Source: JAJFUE01 sp041687335
Lineage (GTDB): Bacteria; Sumerlaeota; Sumerlaeia; MVZB01
Direction of reading: 5' to 3'
Assembly: GCA_041687335.1 (NCBI GenBank)
Contig: JAWLCE010000004.1
Span: forward strand, 104,607 to 168,606
Length of the DNA stretch: 64,000 bases
Shown: positions 54,125 through 63,949 of the stretch, in pieces
Position numbering within the stretch: the stretch's first letter is position 1
How the letters are laid out: every line of letters starts with the position of its first letter
Position numbers and translations under genes: made by a program
The notes under the pieces: model-generated
What the model was told of the DNA's origin: nothing
The model's input: the letters and a program-made list of their open reading frames with translations, nothing else
Database searches by the model: none

Positions 54125-55827
54125 ACGGACTCTCCCATCAAGAGCTGACCCAGTTGTTTTTTGCTCTTGCCATCTTATTGGGCTCGGCGCGCCTGCTCGG
54201 CGAGATTGCCACCCGATTCCGCCAGCCGGCCATCATCGGCGAGATCATGGCCGGCATCCTGCTCGGCCCGACTGTCTTCGGCGCGATCTTCCCGGACTGG
54301 AGCAATCTCATCTTCCCCAGCGAGGGCAACTTTCGTGTTGCCCTGCATGGCTTCACCACCATCTCCATTACGCTGTTCCTGCTTGTCGCCGGCATGGAGG
54401 TCGATCTCTCTACGATCTTCCGTCAGGGGCGGGCTGCATTCAATGTCGGCATGACCGGAATGCTGTTCCCGCTCATCATCGGGTTTTTTATGGCGTGGTA
54501 TTTTCCGCGTCTGGCGGGATCGCATCCTGGCGCCGACCCCTTTATTTTTGCGCTCTTCTTCGCCACGGCAATGGCCATATGTGCCCTGCCGGTGATCATC
54601 AAGACCCTGATTGACCTTAATCTCTTCCGAACCGACCTGGGCATGGTCATCGTCGCCTCGGCCATTCTGGTCGACCTGCTCGGTTGGAACATCTTCGCCG
54701 TCATCCTTGCCATGATCGGCGGCGACATTGGCGTCAGCCGGGTGGGCGTGACGATCGGCCTGACCTTCATTTTCGTTGTGGTGATGCTGACGCTGGGGCG
54801 CTGGCTGATTGATCGCCTGCTGCCCTGGGTGCAGGCTTATACACGGTGGCCGGGCGGCGTGCTTGGATTCGCCCTGACCGGCGGCCTGCTCTGCGCCGCC
54901 TATACCGAATTCATCGGCATTCATGCCATTTTCGGGGCCTTCATTTTTGGGGTCGCGCTGGGGGATTCCAAGCACCTGCGCGCCCATACCCGCACTCTGC
55001 TCGACCAGTTCATCTCCTTCATCTTCGCACCAATCTTCTTCGCCAGCATTGGCCTGCAGGTCAACTTTCTCGCAAACTTCGACATTGGCTTGGTCGCGAT
55101 GGTGCTGCTCATTGGCAGCGCCGGCATGATTGGCGGCTGCACTTGGGGCGCGCGGCGCTCCGGCTTCAAGACCCGCGAGTCACTCGCCATTGGCGTGGCC
55201 ATGAACGCCCGCGGGGCCATGGAAATCATCCTCGGCCTGCTGGCCCTGCAGGCCGGCCTCATTCGCGAACGCCTTTTCGTCGCTCTGGTTGCGATGGCCC
55301 TCTTCACCTCTCTGACTTCTGGAACATTCATGCAGGCGATCCTGCGGCTCAGGCGGCCGATCCGATTCCTCGAGTATCTGACGGCCCGGCGTTGCATCAT
55401 CGACTTCCATGCGACCAGTCGCAGGCATGCCATCGAGCAGCTCAGCCAGCTGGCCTGCCTGGGCTCCGACGTTGATCCCGCCCTGGCCTTCAATGCCGTC
55501 TGGCGGCGTGAACAAACCATGTCCACCAGCCTCAATCACGGCGTCTCGGTGCCGCACGCACGCATCAATGGGCTCAAGAGCCCGCTGGTCGCCATCGGCG
55601 TCTCGCGCGAGGGGATCGACTTCGACTCGATGGACGGCCTGCCCGCCCGGCTGATCTTCCTGATCCTGACCCCACACGACGCCCAGCGCCTGCAATTGGA
55701 ACTTCTCGCCAACATCGGCGCGACCTTCGCAAATCCCGCGCTTGTCGAGCGCTGCTCCAACGTGAACAACTACACGGAACTGCTTGCGCTCATCAAAAGT
55801 CACATCGGCGAAGGCGGCCACGTTTAA
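54121..55827 (+). CDS. CPA2 Na+(K+)/H+ antiporter fused to an EIIA-Ntr domain
   Basis: A 568-residue fusion. Residues about 1-400 are a KefB/NapA-like cation/proton antiporter with 12-13 helices: RFRQPAIIGEIMAGILLGPT, IFGAFIFGVALGDSKHLR and GVAMNARGAMEIILGLLALQ. Residues about 410-565 form a PTS EIIA type-2 (Ntr) domain with phospho-His H479 in HGVSVPHARI and LIFLILTPHDAQRLQLELLA. The EIIA domain could sense the phosphorylation state of the nitrogen PTS and gate ion flux. Coupled to the Usp gene upstream. Followed by a repeat array. Confidence 0.9.
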   Translation: MNGLSHQELTQLFFALAILLGSARLLGEIATRFRQPAIIGEIMAGILLGPTVFGAIFPDWSNLIFPSEGNFRVALHGFTTISITLFLLVAGMEVDLSTIFRQGRAAFNVGMTGMLFPLIIGFFMAWYFPRLAGSHPGADPFIFALFFATAMAICALPVIIKTLIDLNLFRTDLGMVIVASAILVDLLGWNIFAVILAMIGGDIGVSRVGVTIGLTFIFVVVMLTLGRWLIDRLLPWVQAYTRWPGGVLGFALTGGLLCAAYTEFIGIHAIFGAFIFGVALGDSKHLRAHTRTLLDQFISFIFAPIFFASIGLQVNFLANFDIGLVAMVLLIGSAGMIGGCTWGARRSGFKTRESLAIGVAMNARGAMEIILGLLALQAGLIRERLFVALVAMALFTSLTSGTFMQAILRLRRPIRFLEYLTARRCIIDFHATSRRHAIEQLSQLACLGSDVDPALAFNAVWRREQTMSTSLNHGVSVPHARINGLKSPLVAIGVSREGIDFDSMDGLPARLIFLILTPHDAQRLQLELLANIGATFANPALVERCSNVNNYTELLALIKSHIGEGGHV

Positions 55828-55905
55828 TCCGTTGCCCGGACGCGGATCGGACATGTCTGCGTTGAACAGCGCAAGAATAATTCCGGCCAATTAGCACCAA
55901 AACCC

Positions 55906-56090
55906 AGCCCCCGGTGGGGCAAATACCTCCGGAGGAGCGGCATGTTTGTATCAACCAAAGCCCTTGGGCCAGAGACTCCGCAGAAGCTCCACCAAACAGC
56001 ACCGTTAGGTGCTAAATAGCTCCGTTAGGAGCGACATGTTTGTAGAAACGCGCATGTTATTCCCCGGAAGCTCCTTTAGGAGCGACACGC
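55906..56090. repeat. Array of tandem hairpin units (family C)
   Basis: Units of about 50 bases: AGCCCCCGGTGGGGC (55906-55920) plus CCTCCGGAGGAGCGGCATG, then AGCACCGTTAGGTGCT (55998-56013) plus AGCTCCGTTAGGAGCGACAT (56018-56037), then AGCTCCTTTAGGAGCGACAC (56069-56088). The stems change in both arms together while GACATGTTTGTA-type linkers are kept. Lies between convergent genes. Confidence 0.8.
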
Positions 56091-56102
56091 GCAGCTTTTT
56101 CC

Positions 56103-56909
56103 CTACAGCATCGGGGTCATGAAGGTTTCCATGAAGTAGATCGTCCAACTCGACAGGATGAACTCCAGCAGTACCAGTGCGGTCAGGGTAAAGACCACCG
56201 CGCGGGTCGTGGCGCGGCCAACGCCCTCGGCCCCGCCGCTGGCGTTGAAGCCAAAATAGCAGCCACACAATCCCATCGCCGCACCAAAGAACACGGTCTT
56301 GAAGAGCCCGATGTTGATGTCGGAAATCTCCAACGCATCAATGGTCACGCCCATGTAGTGCTGGGCCGAAATCTGCAGCGTCGAGACCCCGATCACCATG
56401 CCCCCCGCTAGCCCCAGCACATCAACGTAGACAGTCATGATCGGCAGCAGCAGTGTGGCCGCCACCACGCGCGGCACGATCAGGTAGCGCCGCGGATCGA
56501 CATTCAGGACCTCCATCGCGTCGATCTGCTCGGTCACGCGCATCGTGCCCAGCTCCGCCGCGATCGAGGCCGCCGTGCGAGCCCCCACCACCAACGCCAC
56601 AAAAACCGGAATCATCTCCTGGGTCAGCGCCTTCGCAGCCCCCCAGGCGGCATAACTCTTGACGTTAAAAGTGGATAGTTGATAGCCTGCCTGGAGCACA
56701 ATCACCATGCCGACGAAAACCCCGGTCAGCGAGGCCACCGGCATTGCCTTGAGTCCCAGCCACCAAGCCTGTTCCATGACCAGCCGCAAGCGCCAGGGGG
56801 GGGTAACGGCATGTCTGAAGGCGCGGCCGACAAATACCGAAAAATCACCGATCCCGCTGAGGATTCTCCCCAGCCCACGCCAGCGGTCCTTGAGCCATGA
56901 GCCAATCAT
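56103..56909 (-). CDS. mlaE: MlaE-type ABC lipid transport permease
   Basis: A 268-residue inner-membrane permease with about six hydrophobic segments. SLTGVFVGMVIVLQAGYQLS, then VALVVGARTAASIAAELGTM with RVTEQIDAMEVLNVDP, are the MlaE/YrbE signature, including the EQIDA motif. It moves phospholipid or other lipids between membranes with MlaF, MlaD and outer-membrane parts; none of the ATPase or MCE genes is adjacent here. The ATG is preceded by an AAGG stretch. It lies 19 bases after the lipoprotein gene and is probably co-transcribed. Confidence 0.93.
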   Translation of the reverse strand: MIGSWLKDRWRGLGRILSGIGDFSVFVGRAFRHAVTPPWRLRLVMEQAWWLGLKAMPVASLTGVFVGMVIVLQAGYQLSTFNVKSYAAWGAAKALTQEMIPVFVALVVGARTAASIAAELGTMRVTEQIDAMEVLNVDPRRYLIVPRVVAATLLLPIMTVYVDVLGLAGGMVIGVSTLQISAQHYMGVTIDALEISDINIGLFKTVFFGAAMGLCGCYFGFNASGGAEGVGRATTRAVVFTLTALVLLEFILSSWTIYFMETFMTPML

Positions 56910-56928
56910 GATTGCTTCAAACCTTCTC

Positions 56929-57360
56929 TCACGGCTGCGGCTTCTCGGGGTTGGCGGGCAGCGCCGCCAGGTCGAAACCCAACAGGTCGTGCAGCGGCGC
57001 CAGCTCCATCTGCACGGTCACGCTGACCACCGCAGTCTCCTGATTCACGGTGCGGTCGGTCACGCGTGCCGAGCGAACGATGTCATCCATTACGGCACGA
57101 ACGAAAGGATCGACGGTTGCCAGTGTCTGGAGCATGGTCCCATCAGGCACTCGGAAACGTGAGATCTGGAGCTTGAGCTGGTCGCGCGCTACGATCTCGG
57201 CGATTTGAAGCGCCGCATGTGGCCGATCATTTGGGTCCATGCTGGCAATTCCGGTCGCGGCGACACGGGGCGAGGGGGCGCGGTGTGCGCATCCAGACAG
57301 GCACAGGATCAGTCCCAGCAGAAGAAGCCGGACGGGCAGACGGTGCGCAACATGGATCAT
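56929..57360 (-). CDS. Lipoprotein of unknown function
   Basis: A 143-residue lipoprotein: basic N-terminus, hydrophobic core LLLLGLILCL and lipobox LSGC. The mature part has an amphipathic helix and a strand-rich C-terminus, with a pattern similar to LPP20-type proteins (an Ala/Val strand after a helix), though not certain. The ATG at 57360 follows AAAGG by seven bases. Just upstream of mlaE, it may be the outer-membrane partner of the lipid transporter, in the way MlaA or YbgL-like proteins are. Confidence 0.6.
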   Translation of the reverse strand: MIHVAHRLPVRLLLLGLILCLSGCAHRAPSPRVAATGIASMDPNDRPHAALQIAEIVARDQLKLQISRFRVPDGTMLQTLATVDPFVRAVMDDIVRSARVTDRTVNQETAVVSVTVQMELAPLHDLLGFDLAALPANPEKPQP

Positions 57361-57471
57361 CGGTGGACCTTTCTTGCCTGCGTCGCAATCTCTTGCTCGA
57401 TTCGAATCGTGTTCATCATCGGGCTCGTGCGGCCCCTCTCCTGACGAGGGGTGAGCTTGGTCCAGGCTCGG

Positions 57472-57545
57472 TGCCCTGAAAGGGCAACTCAGCGAAACCC
57501 TGGGTTGGCCGACCGCAGTATCAGAGCCCAGAAAGGGCGACGCAG
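57472..57545. repeat. Composite hairpin repeat, incomplete (family A, copy 3)
   Basis: Hairpin 1 TGCCCTGAAAGGGCA (57472-57486), then only the right arm of hairpin 2 (AGCGAAACCCTGGGT, 57491-57505), then hairpin 3 GAGCCCAGAAAGGGCGACGC (57524-57543). The left arm of the middle hairpin is missing, so this copy is decayed. Confidence 0.72.
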
Positions 57546-57639
57546 TGGCCATCGCTGGGCTTCGTGATCAGTGTGCAAGCCCCCATCCGTTGGACGCACT
57601 AAGCTACCATTGACCTTTGACCTTTTGCAATCTCGGGGC

Positions 57640-58908
57640 TCACTCGGGCGGTGGCTCAGCGATGAACTCCTCAAAGCGCCCCTCGAACCGTAGCGGGATA
57701 TCGGCCAGCAGCCAGACCCCCTCCTCATAATGGCGTTGCGATAGCACCTCGCCCTCGCGATGGACCAGATCCACCACGTCAAAGCGATGGTGCGGGATGC
57801 ACAGTGAGTAGCGCCGCATCGGCAATACGAAGTGGCGGGCCAGCGCCTCCATCAGCAGTTCCAGCCCTTGCCCGGTGTGGGTTGAGACCGGGAAGACCAG
57901 CGGGTTGATGCGCGCCATCCGGCTGACCACCAGCGGGTCGTGCTCGCGGTCCATCTTGTTGAGCACCAGGATGGTTGTCTTGCCGGCCGCCCCCAGCTCA
58001 CCCAGCACCTCATTGGTCACCAGGTAGTGTTCCTCGATCTTGGGGTGAGTCACATCGAGCACGTGGACAAGGAAGTCCGCGATCCGCGCCTCTTCCAGCG
58101 TCGCCTTGAAGGCCTCGACCAGGTGGTGGGGCAGCTTGCGAATGAAGCCCACCGTGTCGGTCAGGAGCAGCGGCTGGCGATTGGGCAGATCAATCCGCCT
58201 CGTGGTCGGATCAAGCGTCGCGAACAGCTTGTCCTCGATCAGCACGTCCGCCCCCGTCAGCGCGCGCAGCAGCGAGCTTTTCCCGGCATTGGTGTAGCCG
58301 ACAATCGCAGCCGTGGGCACGGGCCGCGTGGTGCGGGCCTTGCGCTGGACCTCGCGCTGCTTGCGCACCTCGTCCAGTTCGCGCTTGAACCGGGCGATCC
58401 GCTCCATCGCGGCACGTCGGTCCGTTTCCAGTTGAAGCTCGCCCGGGCCGCCGCGCAAGCCGGCGCCGCCGCGCTGACGCTCAAGGTGCGTCCACGCCCG
58501 CCGCAGCCGTGGCAGGCTGTATTCCATCCGCGCCAGCCCCACCTGCAGTCTGGCCTCGCGCGTCTGCGCCCGCCCCGCAAAGATGTCCAGGATCACCTCT
58601 TCGCGATCGATCACCGCCTTGTCCGTCAGTTTCTCCCAATTGCGCTGCTGGCTGGGGCTCAACTCCAGGTCGAAGATCAAGACGTCGATCTCCTCGGCCT
58701 CGACGATCGCCTTGATCTCTTCCGCTTTTCCGCTTCCCAGGTAGAAGTGCGGGCTCGGCCGACTCACTCGCGCCAACGTGCGCCCGACCACCTCGGCCCC
58801 CATGGTGTCGGTCAAGCTGGCCAGCTCGTCTAGATGCTCCTCGGCTTCCTCGCGCCCAAGCGTCTCGTCCAGCACGCCCACCAGGTAAGCCCGCTGGCGC
58901 TGCTCCAT
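57640..58908 (-). CDS. hflX: GTPase HflX
   Basis: A 422-residue ribosome-associated GTPase that splits stalled or stress-arrested 70S ribosomes. The N-terminal HflX domain (about 10-180) has DELASLTDTMGAEVVGRTLA and the coiled-coil region LRGGPGELQLETDRRAA. The G domain carries GYTNAGKSSLLRALTG (G1), DTVGFIRKLPHHLVEAF (G3) and LVLNKMDR (G4). The start is ATG at 58908; TTG at 58929 would add seven residues. A family B repeat lies upstream. Confidence 0.95.
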   Translation of the reverse strand: MEQRQRAYLVGVLDETLGREEAEEHLDELASLTDTMGAEVVGRTLARVSRPSPHFYLGSGKAEEIKAIVEAEEIDVLIFDLELSPSQQRNWEKLTDKAVIDREEVILDIFAGRAQTREARLQVGLARMEYSLPRLRRAWTHLERQRGGAGLRGGPGELQLETDRRAAMERIARFKRELDEVRKQREVQRKARTTRPVPTAAIVGYTNAGKSSLLRALTGADVLIEDKLFATLDPTTRRIDLPNRQPLLLTDTVGFIRKLPHHLVEAFKATLEEARIADFLVHVLDVTHPKIEEHYLVTNEVLGELGAAGKTTILVLNKMDREHDPLVVSRMARINPLVFPVSTHTGQGLELLMEALARHFVLPMRRYSLCIPHHRFDVVDLVHREGEVLSQRHYEEGVWLLADIPLRFEGRFEEFIAEPPPE

Positions 58909-59028
58909 GTTCTGTCTGATCTCTTCCAAAATATTTCCGATCCTCTCAGGCTGCGCTCAGGTTCTGAATCCCAGATCCATGATCATTTTATCCACCCCCC
59001 CCTTCCCTGCGAAAGCGCTGGTTGAAGG

Positions 59029-59053
59029 GTAGGTCGGCTCTTCGAGCCGACAT
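59029..59053. repeat. Dispersed palindromic repeat (family B, copy 3)
   Basis: GTAGGTCGGCTCTTCGAGCC plus GACAT, identical over 24 bases to the copies at 44342 and 50181. Lies in the gap between hflX and the sensor kinase. Confidence 0.8.
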
Positions 59054-59174
59054 GTATCAAGCCTTCGATCTGCTCGATGCCTTGCCGTCTTTGCCGGCCA
59101 CACAAATCGTTCCGGCAGCCGTTCCGTGTTTTGCCACCTCCCGCTAAACGAATTTTTCAAAGTCTAGCGCTCCA

Positions 59175-60452
59175 CTACTCCGCCGTCGCCACGGGCGCCG
59201 GGGTCTGCTCCACCGGCAGGCGCACCGTGAACGTGGTCGGGCCGCCTGCGCGCGACTCGGCCCCAATCGTCCCCCCCATCTCCTCCGCGATCATCCGGCA
59301 GATCGACAGGCCCAAACCGGTGCCTTCACCCTCGGGTTTGGTGGTGAAGAACGGCTCGAAGATTCGCTCCAGGCGCTCCGGATCGATCCCCGGCCCGTTG
59401 TCGCTCAGCTTCACGTCGATCCAACCCGTCCCATCCTGCTCGGCGTCGATCGTCAGCCGCCCCTGCCCGTCCATCGCCTGGTAGGCATTCAGGATCAGGT
59501 TGGAGAACAGCTGCACGAGTCGGTAGGGGTGGGCCAGCATTGGTGGCAGCCCCGGCCCATCGCGGCGGATCACCTCCACCGCCCGCCGCTCATATCGCAC
59601 AAGGTTGAGCGAGGTGTCCAGGATCGGCCCGAGCGAGACATATTCCTCGCCCGCGCGGTCGGACTGCACGAAGCGCTCCAGCTGACTCTCCTGCAGAATC
59701 TGAAAGAACAGCCCTGTCTGGTGGCGCAGGTTCTGCAGTGAGGCCGCCGCCGGAGCGAAGTCCCCCAATGCCTCGTCAATGTCGTCCAGGTTGTGCCGGA
59801 TGTTGAGGACCGGTTTGCGCAGGTCGTGCAGAATGCCCGCCGCCAGTTGACCGCCCAGCGCCAGCCGCTCCAGCCGAATCAGTTCGCGGCGCCGCTCGTC
59901 CAGTTCGATCACCGTGCGCGTCAGCGAGCTTTCCTGGCTCAGCAGCCGTGCCAGCAGCGCCACCAGGATCAGCCCGATCGAGATCGCCACCGCCCCGATC
60001 GCCAGGTTGATCGTGCGTGGCGCCGACAGGTTGAGGTCCAGATAAAGGTAGCCGAATGGCTGGGCCGCCTCGCCCAGCGGTTCGCGCCGCCAACCCGTCA
60101 ATTGCTCCTCCCAGCGGTCTCCGTGTTCGCCCCAAAAGGTGATCGGCATCACCGGATGCTCCCGCCCATCCACCATTTTGGTCATCACCGCCCTGCGCAC
60201 ATAGGTCGTCCGCAGCACCTGCTCCACCAGCGGCTCCACCTGGCGAAACCTCACCAGCGTATCCCCGCCCGGTCCGTGCAGGATCGGCTCGCGGCTGAAC
60301 GATCCCGCGGCATTGGCAATCACCCGCTCCATCTCGTCGGTGGCATTGCGGCGCAACCAGCCCAGCAGCGACAGCGTTCCCACCAGCACAGCCAGCCCTA
60401 GCACGACAAGCAAGCGGTTGAGTCGCGGTTCGAGTGGGCGCCGCCGGGTCAT
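59175..60452 (-). CDS. Sensor histidine kinase (NtrB-like catalytic core)
   Basis: A 425-residue kinase with TM helices at about 11-32 and 147-170 and a periplasmic sensor of about 110 residues. The cytoplasmic part has a dimerisation helix with His209 (GILHDLRKPVLNIR) and an ATPase domain with ILNAYQAM (N box), DNGPGIDPE (G1) and GTGLGLSICR (G2). The HxxRKP context fits the HisKA subtype of NtrB/ZraS kinases. It overlaps the binding-protein gene by ATGA, but no response regulator is encoded nearby. Confidence 0.93.
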   Translation of the reverse strand: MTRRRPLEPRLNRLLVVLGLAVLVGTLSLLGWLRRNATDEMERVIANAAGSFSREPILHGPGGDTLVRFRQVEPLVEQVLRTTYVRRAVMTKMVDGREHPVMPITFWGEHGDRWEEQLTGWRREPLGEAAQPFGYLYLDLNLSAPRTINLAIGAVAISIGLILVALLARLLSQESSLTRTVIELDERRRELIRLERLALGGQLAAGILHDLRKPVLNIRHNLDDIDEALGDFAPAAASLQNLRHQTGLFFQILQESQLERFVQSDRAGEEYVSLGPILDTSLNLVRYERRAVEVIRRDGPGLPPMLAHPYRLVQLFSNLILNAYQAMDGQGRLTIDAEQDGTGWIDVKLSDNGPGIDPERLERIFEPFFTTKPEGEGTGLGLSICRMIAEEMGGTIGAESRAGGPTTFTVRLPVEQTPAPVATAE

Positions 60453-61588
60453 GGTTCGCTCCCCAGGATGTCGAAATTCGGCACGGCGGGCGAAGGTCGC
60501 TCCACTACCGGGGTGGGGGTCGGCTCGGCTTGAGCCGGCTGGGCCGCCGCTTCGCCGGCCTCGACCTCAGTTGCTGATCTCCCCAGCCGTGCCAGATGCC
60601 CCAAGGCCAGCTCGATCCGCTCATAATCGCGCGGGGCGGCATTTTCGACGCTCAGCTCGCGGTCGAGCTGCTGCACGTTGTTGAAATACGCCCGCAGCGC
60701 CGGTTTCAGCTCCCGGCCCAGGTCGCTGTTCGCCGGCCGAAGGTCATGCCGCACCAGGATCGGATCAGTTGGAAAGGGTTGCGTCTCGCGCAACACCTTG
60801 ACAAATCGTTCAGTCGGTCCACTGGTCCGCGGCCCCAGCACGCTGGCCACCGTCCCCTTGCGACAGGCGCCAAACGGCGCCAGCCCCGCCACCACGTGTT
60901 TCACCACCTCCGCGTCTGAACCGCAAAACCAGAGCTCGCCGGGGCGCTCCAGCCGCAGGGGATCAGCGTTGAGCGTCAGCAGCGGAAAGACATAGCCGGC
61001 CGCCGAATCCAGCGACGGCACCGCCAGCGGCGAGGCTGCCAGCGCCGTGCGCAGCTCGGCCGGGCCCGGCGTCCCCCCTGCAAACAGCGGGCTGGCCGGC
61101 CCCATGATCAGCTCGCCCCGGCGCAGCACCCCCGCGCCCCCGCCCGATGGCAGGTCCCCCGGCCGCCGGCTCTGCAGCATCGGTTCATAATCGAAGGCCG
61201 GCCGCGCCGACTCGGGCAACTGCCGAAATCGCCCATAATCCAGCGCCGTCGTCAGCACCAGGTGAAACTCACCCGCCCGCATCCGCTGCAGCATGTCCCC
61301 CGGCCCCGCCACCGGCGACAGCAGAATGCCCGCCAGCCCCTCGCGCCCCATCGCCTCGACCAGGCGCGGCTGCTCCAGCAGGTGGCGGCGCAAGTCCTCC
61401 ATCAGCGCCTCGGTCAGAAGCGCATCGCGCCCTTCGGGTGTAAAATCGGAGCCATCGACGAGGTATCCGATCGCCAGCGAACGCGGTGCCGCCGCCGCCG
61501 TGGCCGAACGCGCTGGCACCCACCCAAGCAGTGCGCATATCATGATCAGTGGAATGGTCAGCCGTGGCATCGGCGGCATCAACCTCAT
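60449..61588 (-). CDS. PhnD-like periplasmic solute-binding protein
   Basis: A 379-residue exported protein with a signal peptide (IPLIMICALLGWVPARSATA). IGYLVDGSDF, the LVLTTALDYGRF strand and the internal hinge LAVPSLDSAAGYVFPLL are features of the PhnD/phosphonate-type class of solute-binding folds. A proline-rich C-terminal tail follows at about 340-379. It overlaps the kinase start by ATGA. No ABC permease is adjacent, so it may serve the kinase as a ligand-presenting sensor. Starts at 61588, 61579 and 61570 are all possible. Confidence 0.75.
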   Translation of the reverse strand: MRLMPPMPRLTIPLIMICALLGWVPARSATAAAAPRSLAIGYLVDGSDFTPEGRDALLTEALMEDLRRHLLEQPRLVEAMGREGLAGILLSPVAGPGDMLQRMRAGEFHLVLTTALDYGRFRQLPESARPAFDYEPMLQSRRPGDLPSGGGAGVLRRGELIMGPASPLFAGGTPGPAELRTALAASPLAVPSLDSAAGYVFPLLTLNADPLRLERPGELWFCGSDAEVVKHVVAGLAPFGACRKGTVASVLGPRTSGPTERFVKVLRETQPFPTDPILVRHDLRPANSDLGRELKPALRAYFNNVQQLDRELSVENAAPRDYERIELALGHLARLGRSATEVEAGEAAAQPAQAEPTPTPVVERPSPAVPNFDILGSEP

Positions 61589-61664
61589 CGCGGGCAGGGT
61601 GCCCGCTTGATCGGCTGGACCCCATCTGGCGGTCCGCCGGCATGACCCAGTATAGGTAACTCCG

Positions 61665-62855
61665 TTGACGCAATCCAGCCCAGTGGCGAAACCGTTTGCG
61701 ACTCCCCCGCGTGCCGCCGAAGCCTCGCGCCGCCGCCGCGGTCGCAACCGCATCACCTTCGAGGGCATCGCCTTCGTCTCTCTGGCCATCCTGATCGGTC
61801 TGGCGGCGGTCAACACCGGCACCAACCTGCTCTACCTCGTCCTCGCCATGATGCTGGCGATGCTGCTGATCTCGGGCGTCCAGTCGCATGTCAACCTGCG
61901 CCGGCTGTCGCTGATGCGCCACTATCCCGCCGCCGTGCATGCCGGCCAGACCGCGGACGGCATGCTGCGGGTCGGCAACGACAAGCGCCTCGCCTCCAGC
62001 TATGCCCTCGGCCTGGAGGACGAGGTCTTTGGCCCGCTCGACTCCTGGGTCCCCCCCCGGCGGCTGGCACTGAACGGCTTCGTGGCCGAGCTGGGCGCTC
62101 GCCGGCGCGATTGGTGCCCGCTGCCGATCCTGCTGCCGACGCGGGGGCTCTATCGCCTCGAGCGCACCCGCGTCCGTTCACGTTTCCCCTTCGGCTTCTT
62201 CGAGCACACGCGCTCCTTCGATGAGGCGCCTGCCACGCTGCTGGTATATCCGGCCCTCCTGCCCTACTCGGCCTTCATGCGCCTGGCGCCGCGCCTCCTC
62301 GGCGAGCTCGAGAACGACCGCCGCGGCCAGGGCACAGGCATCTTCGGCGTGCGCAATTACGAGACCGGCGACCCGGTGCGCTTCATCCACTGGAAGCAAT
62401 CCGCCCGCGGCCAGGGGCTCAAGACCAAGGAATTCGAGGAGGAAGTCAGCCGCCGCTTCATGCTGATGCTCGACCTGCGCTGCCCGGCCGAGCCCGCCGA
62501 GTCGCTGCTGCTGGATTTCGAAAAGGCCGTCAGCCTGACGGCCTCGCTGGCGCGCCACCTGCTGCGCGAGACCACCGCCGTCGGCCTCTGGACCTCGGCC
62601 GGGACGATCCCCGAGGGCCAGGGGGCCGCCCATCTGCGCCGGCTGCTGCGCACGCTGGCGCGGGTGCAGCCCCAGCCCCAGGGCGGCGCGGCGGGCCCCT
62701 GGCCGCGCGGCCCGGGGTCGACCAGAAAGCTCTGGGTCGAGTATTACGCCCGCCCCGCCCTGCCGCCCTTCGTCGAGCGCGCCAGCCCCGACACCCACAT
62801 CCTCGACGCCCGCCAGGTCGATTTGGAGTTTGGCAAGGGCGGGTTGATTCCTTAG
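61665..62855 (+). CDS. DUF58 domain protein
   Basis: A 396-residue protein with two N-terminal TM helices (GIAFVSLAILIGLAAVNTGT and LLYLVLAMMLAMLLISGVQ) and a vWA-like DUF58 domain. NYETGDPVRFIHWKQSARG is the DUF58 hallmark. DUF58 genes are usually beside a MoxR AAA-ATPase and a transglutaminase; those would lie elsewhere. The start is TTG 61665, with AGG eight bases before it; the alternative is further inside. Divergent from the binding-protein gene. Confidence 0.88.
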   Translation: MTQSSPVAKPFATPPRAAEASRRRRGRNRITFEGIAFVSLAILIGLAAVNTGTNLLYLVLAMMLAMLLISGVQSHVNLRRLSLMRHYPAAVHAGQTADGMLRVGNDKRLASSYALGLEDEVFGPLDSWVPPRRLALNGFVAELGARRRDWCPLPILLPTRGLYRLERTRVRSRFPFGFFEHTRSFDEAPATLLVYPALLPYSAFMRLAPRLLGELENDRRGQGTGIFGVRNYETGDPVRFIHWKQSARGQGLKTKEFEEEVSRRFMLMLDLRCPAEPAESLLLDFEKAVSLTASLARHLLRETTAVGLWTSAGTIPEGQGAAHLRRLLRTLARVQPQPQGGAAGPWPRGPGSTRKLWVEYYARPALPPFVERASPDTHILDARQVDLEFGKGGLIP

Positions 62856-62902
62856 ACTGGGGTGGTTGTTTCCGATCCTTCCCGCGCGGTGGTCCTCGTC
62901 CC

Positions 62903-63949
<1,047 letters not shown>

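Noticed and set aside
55906..56090. Possible CRISPR array from tandem units
   Set aside because: Units have varying stems and conserved linkers, the reverse of CRISPR logic, and there are no cas genes.
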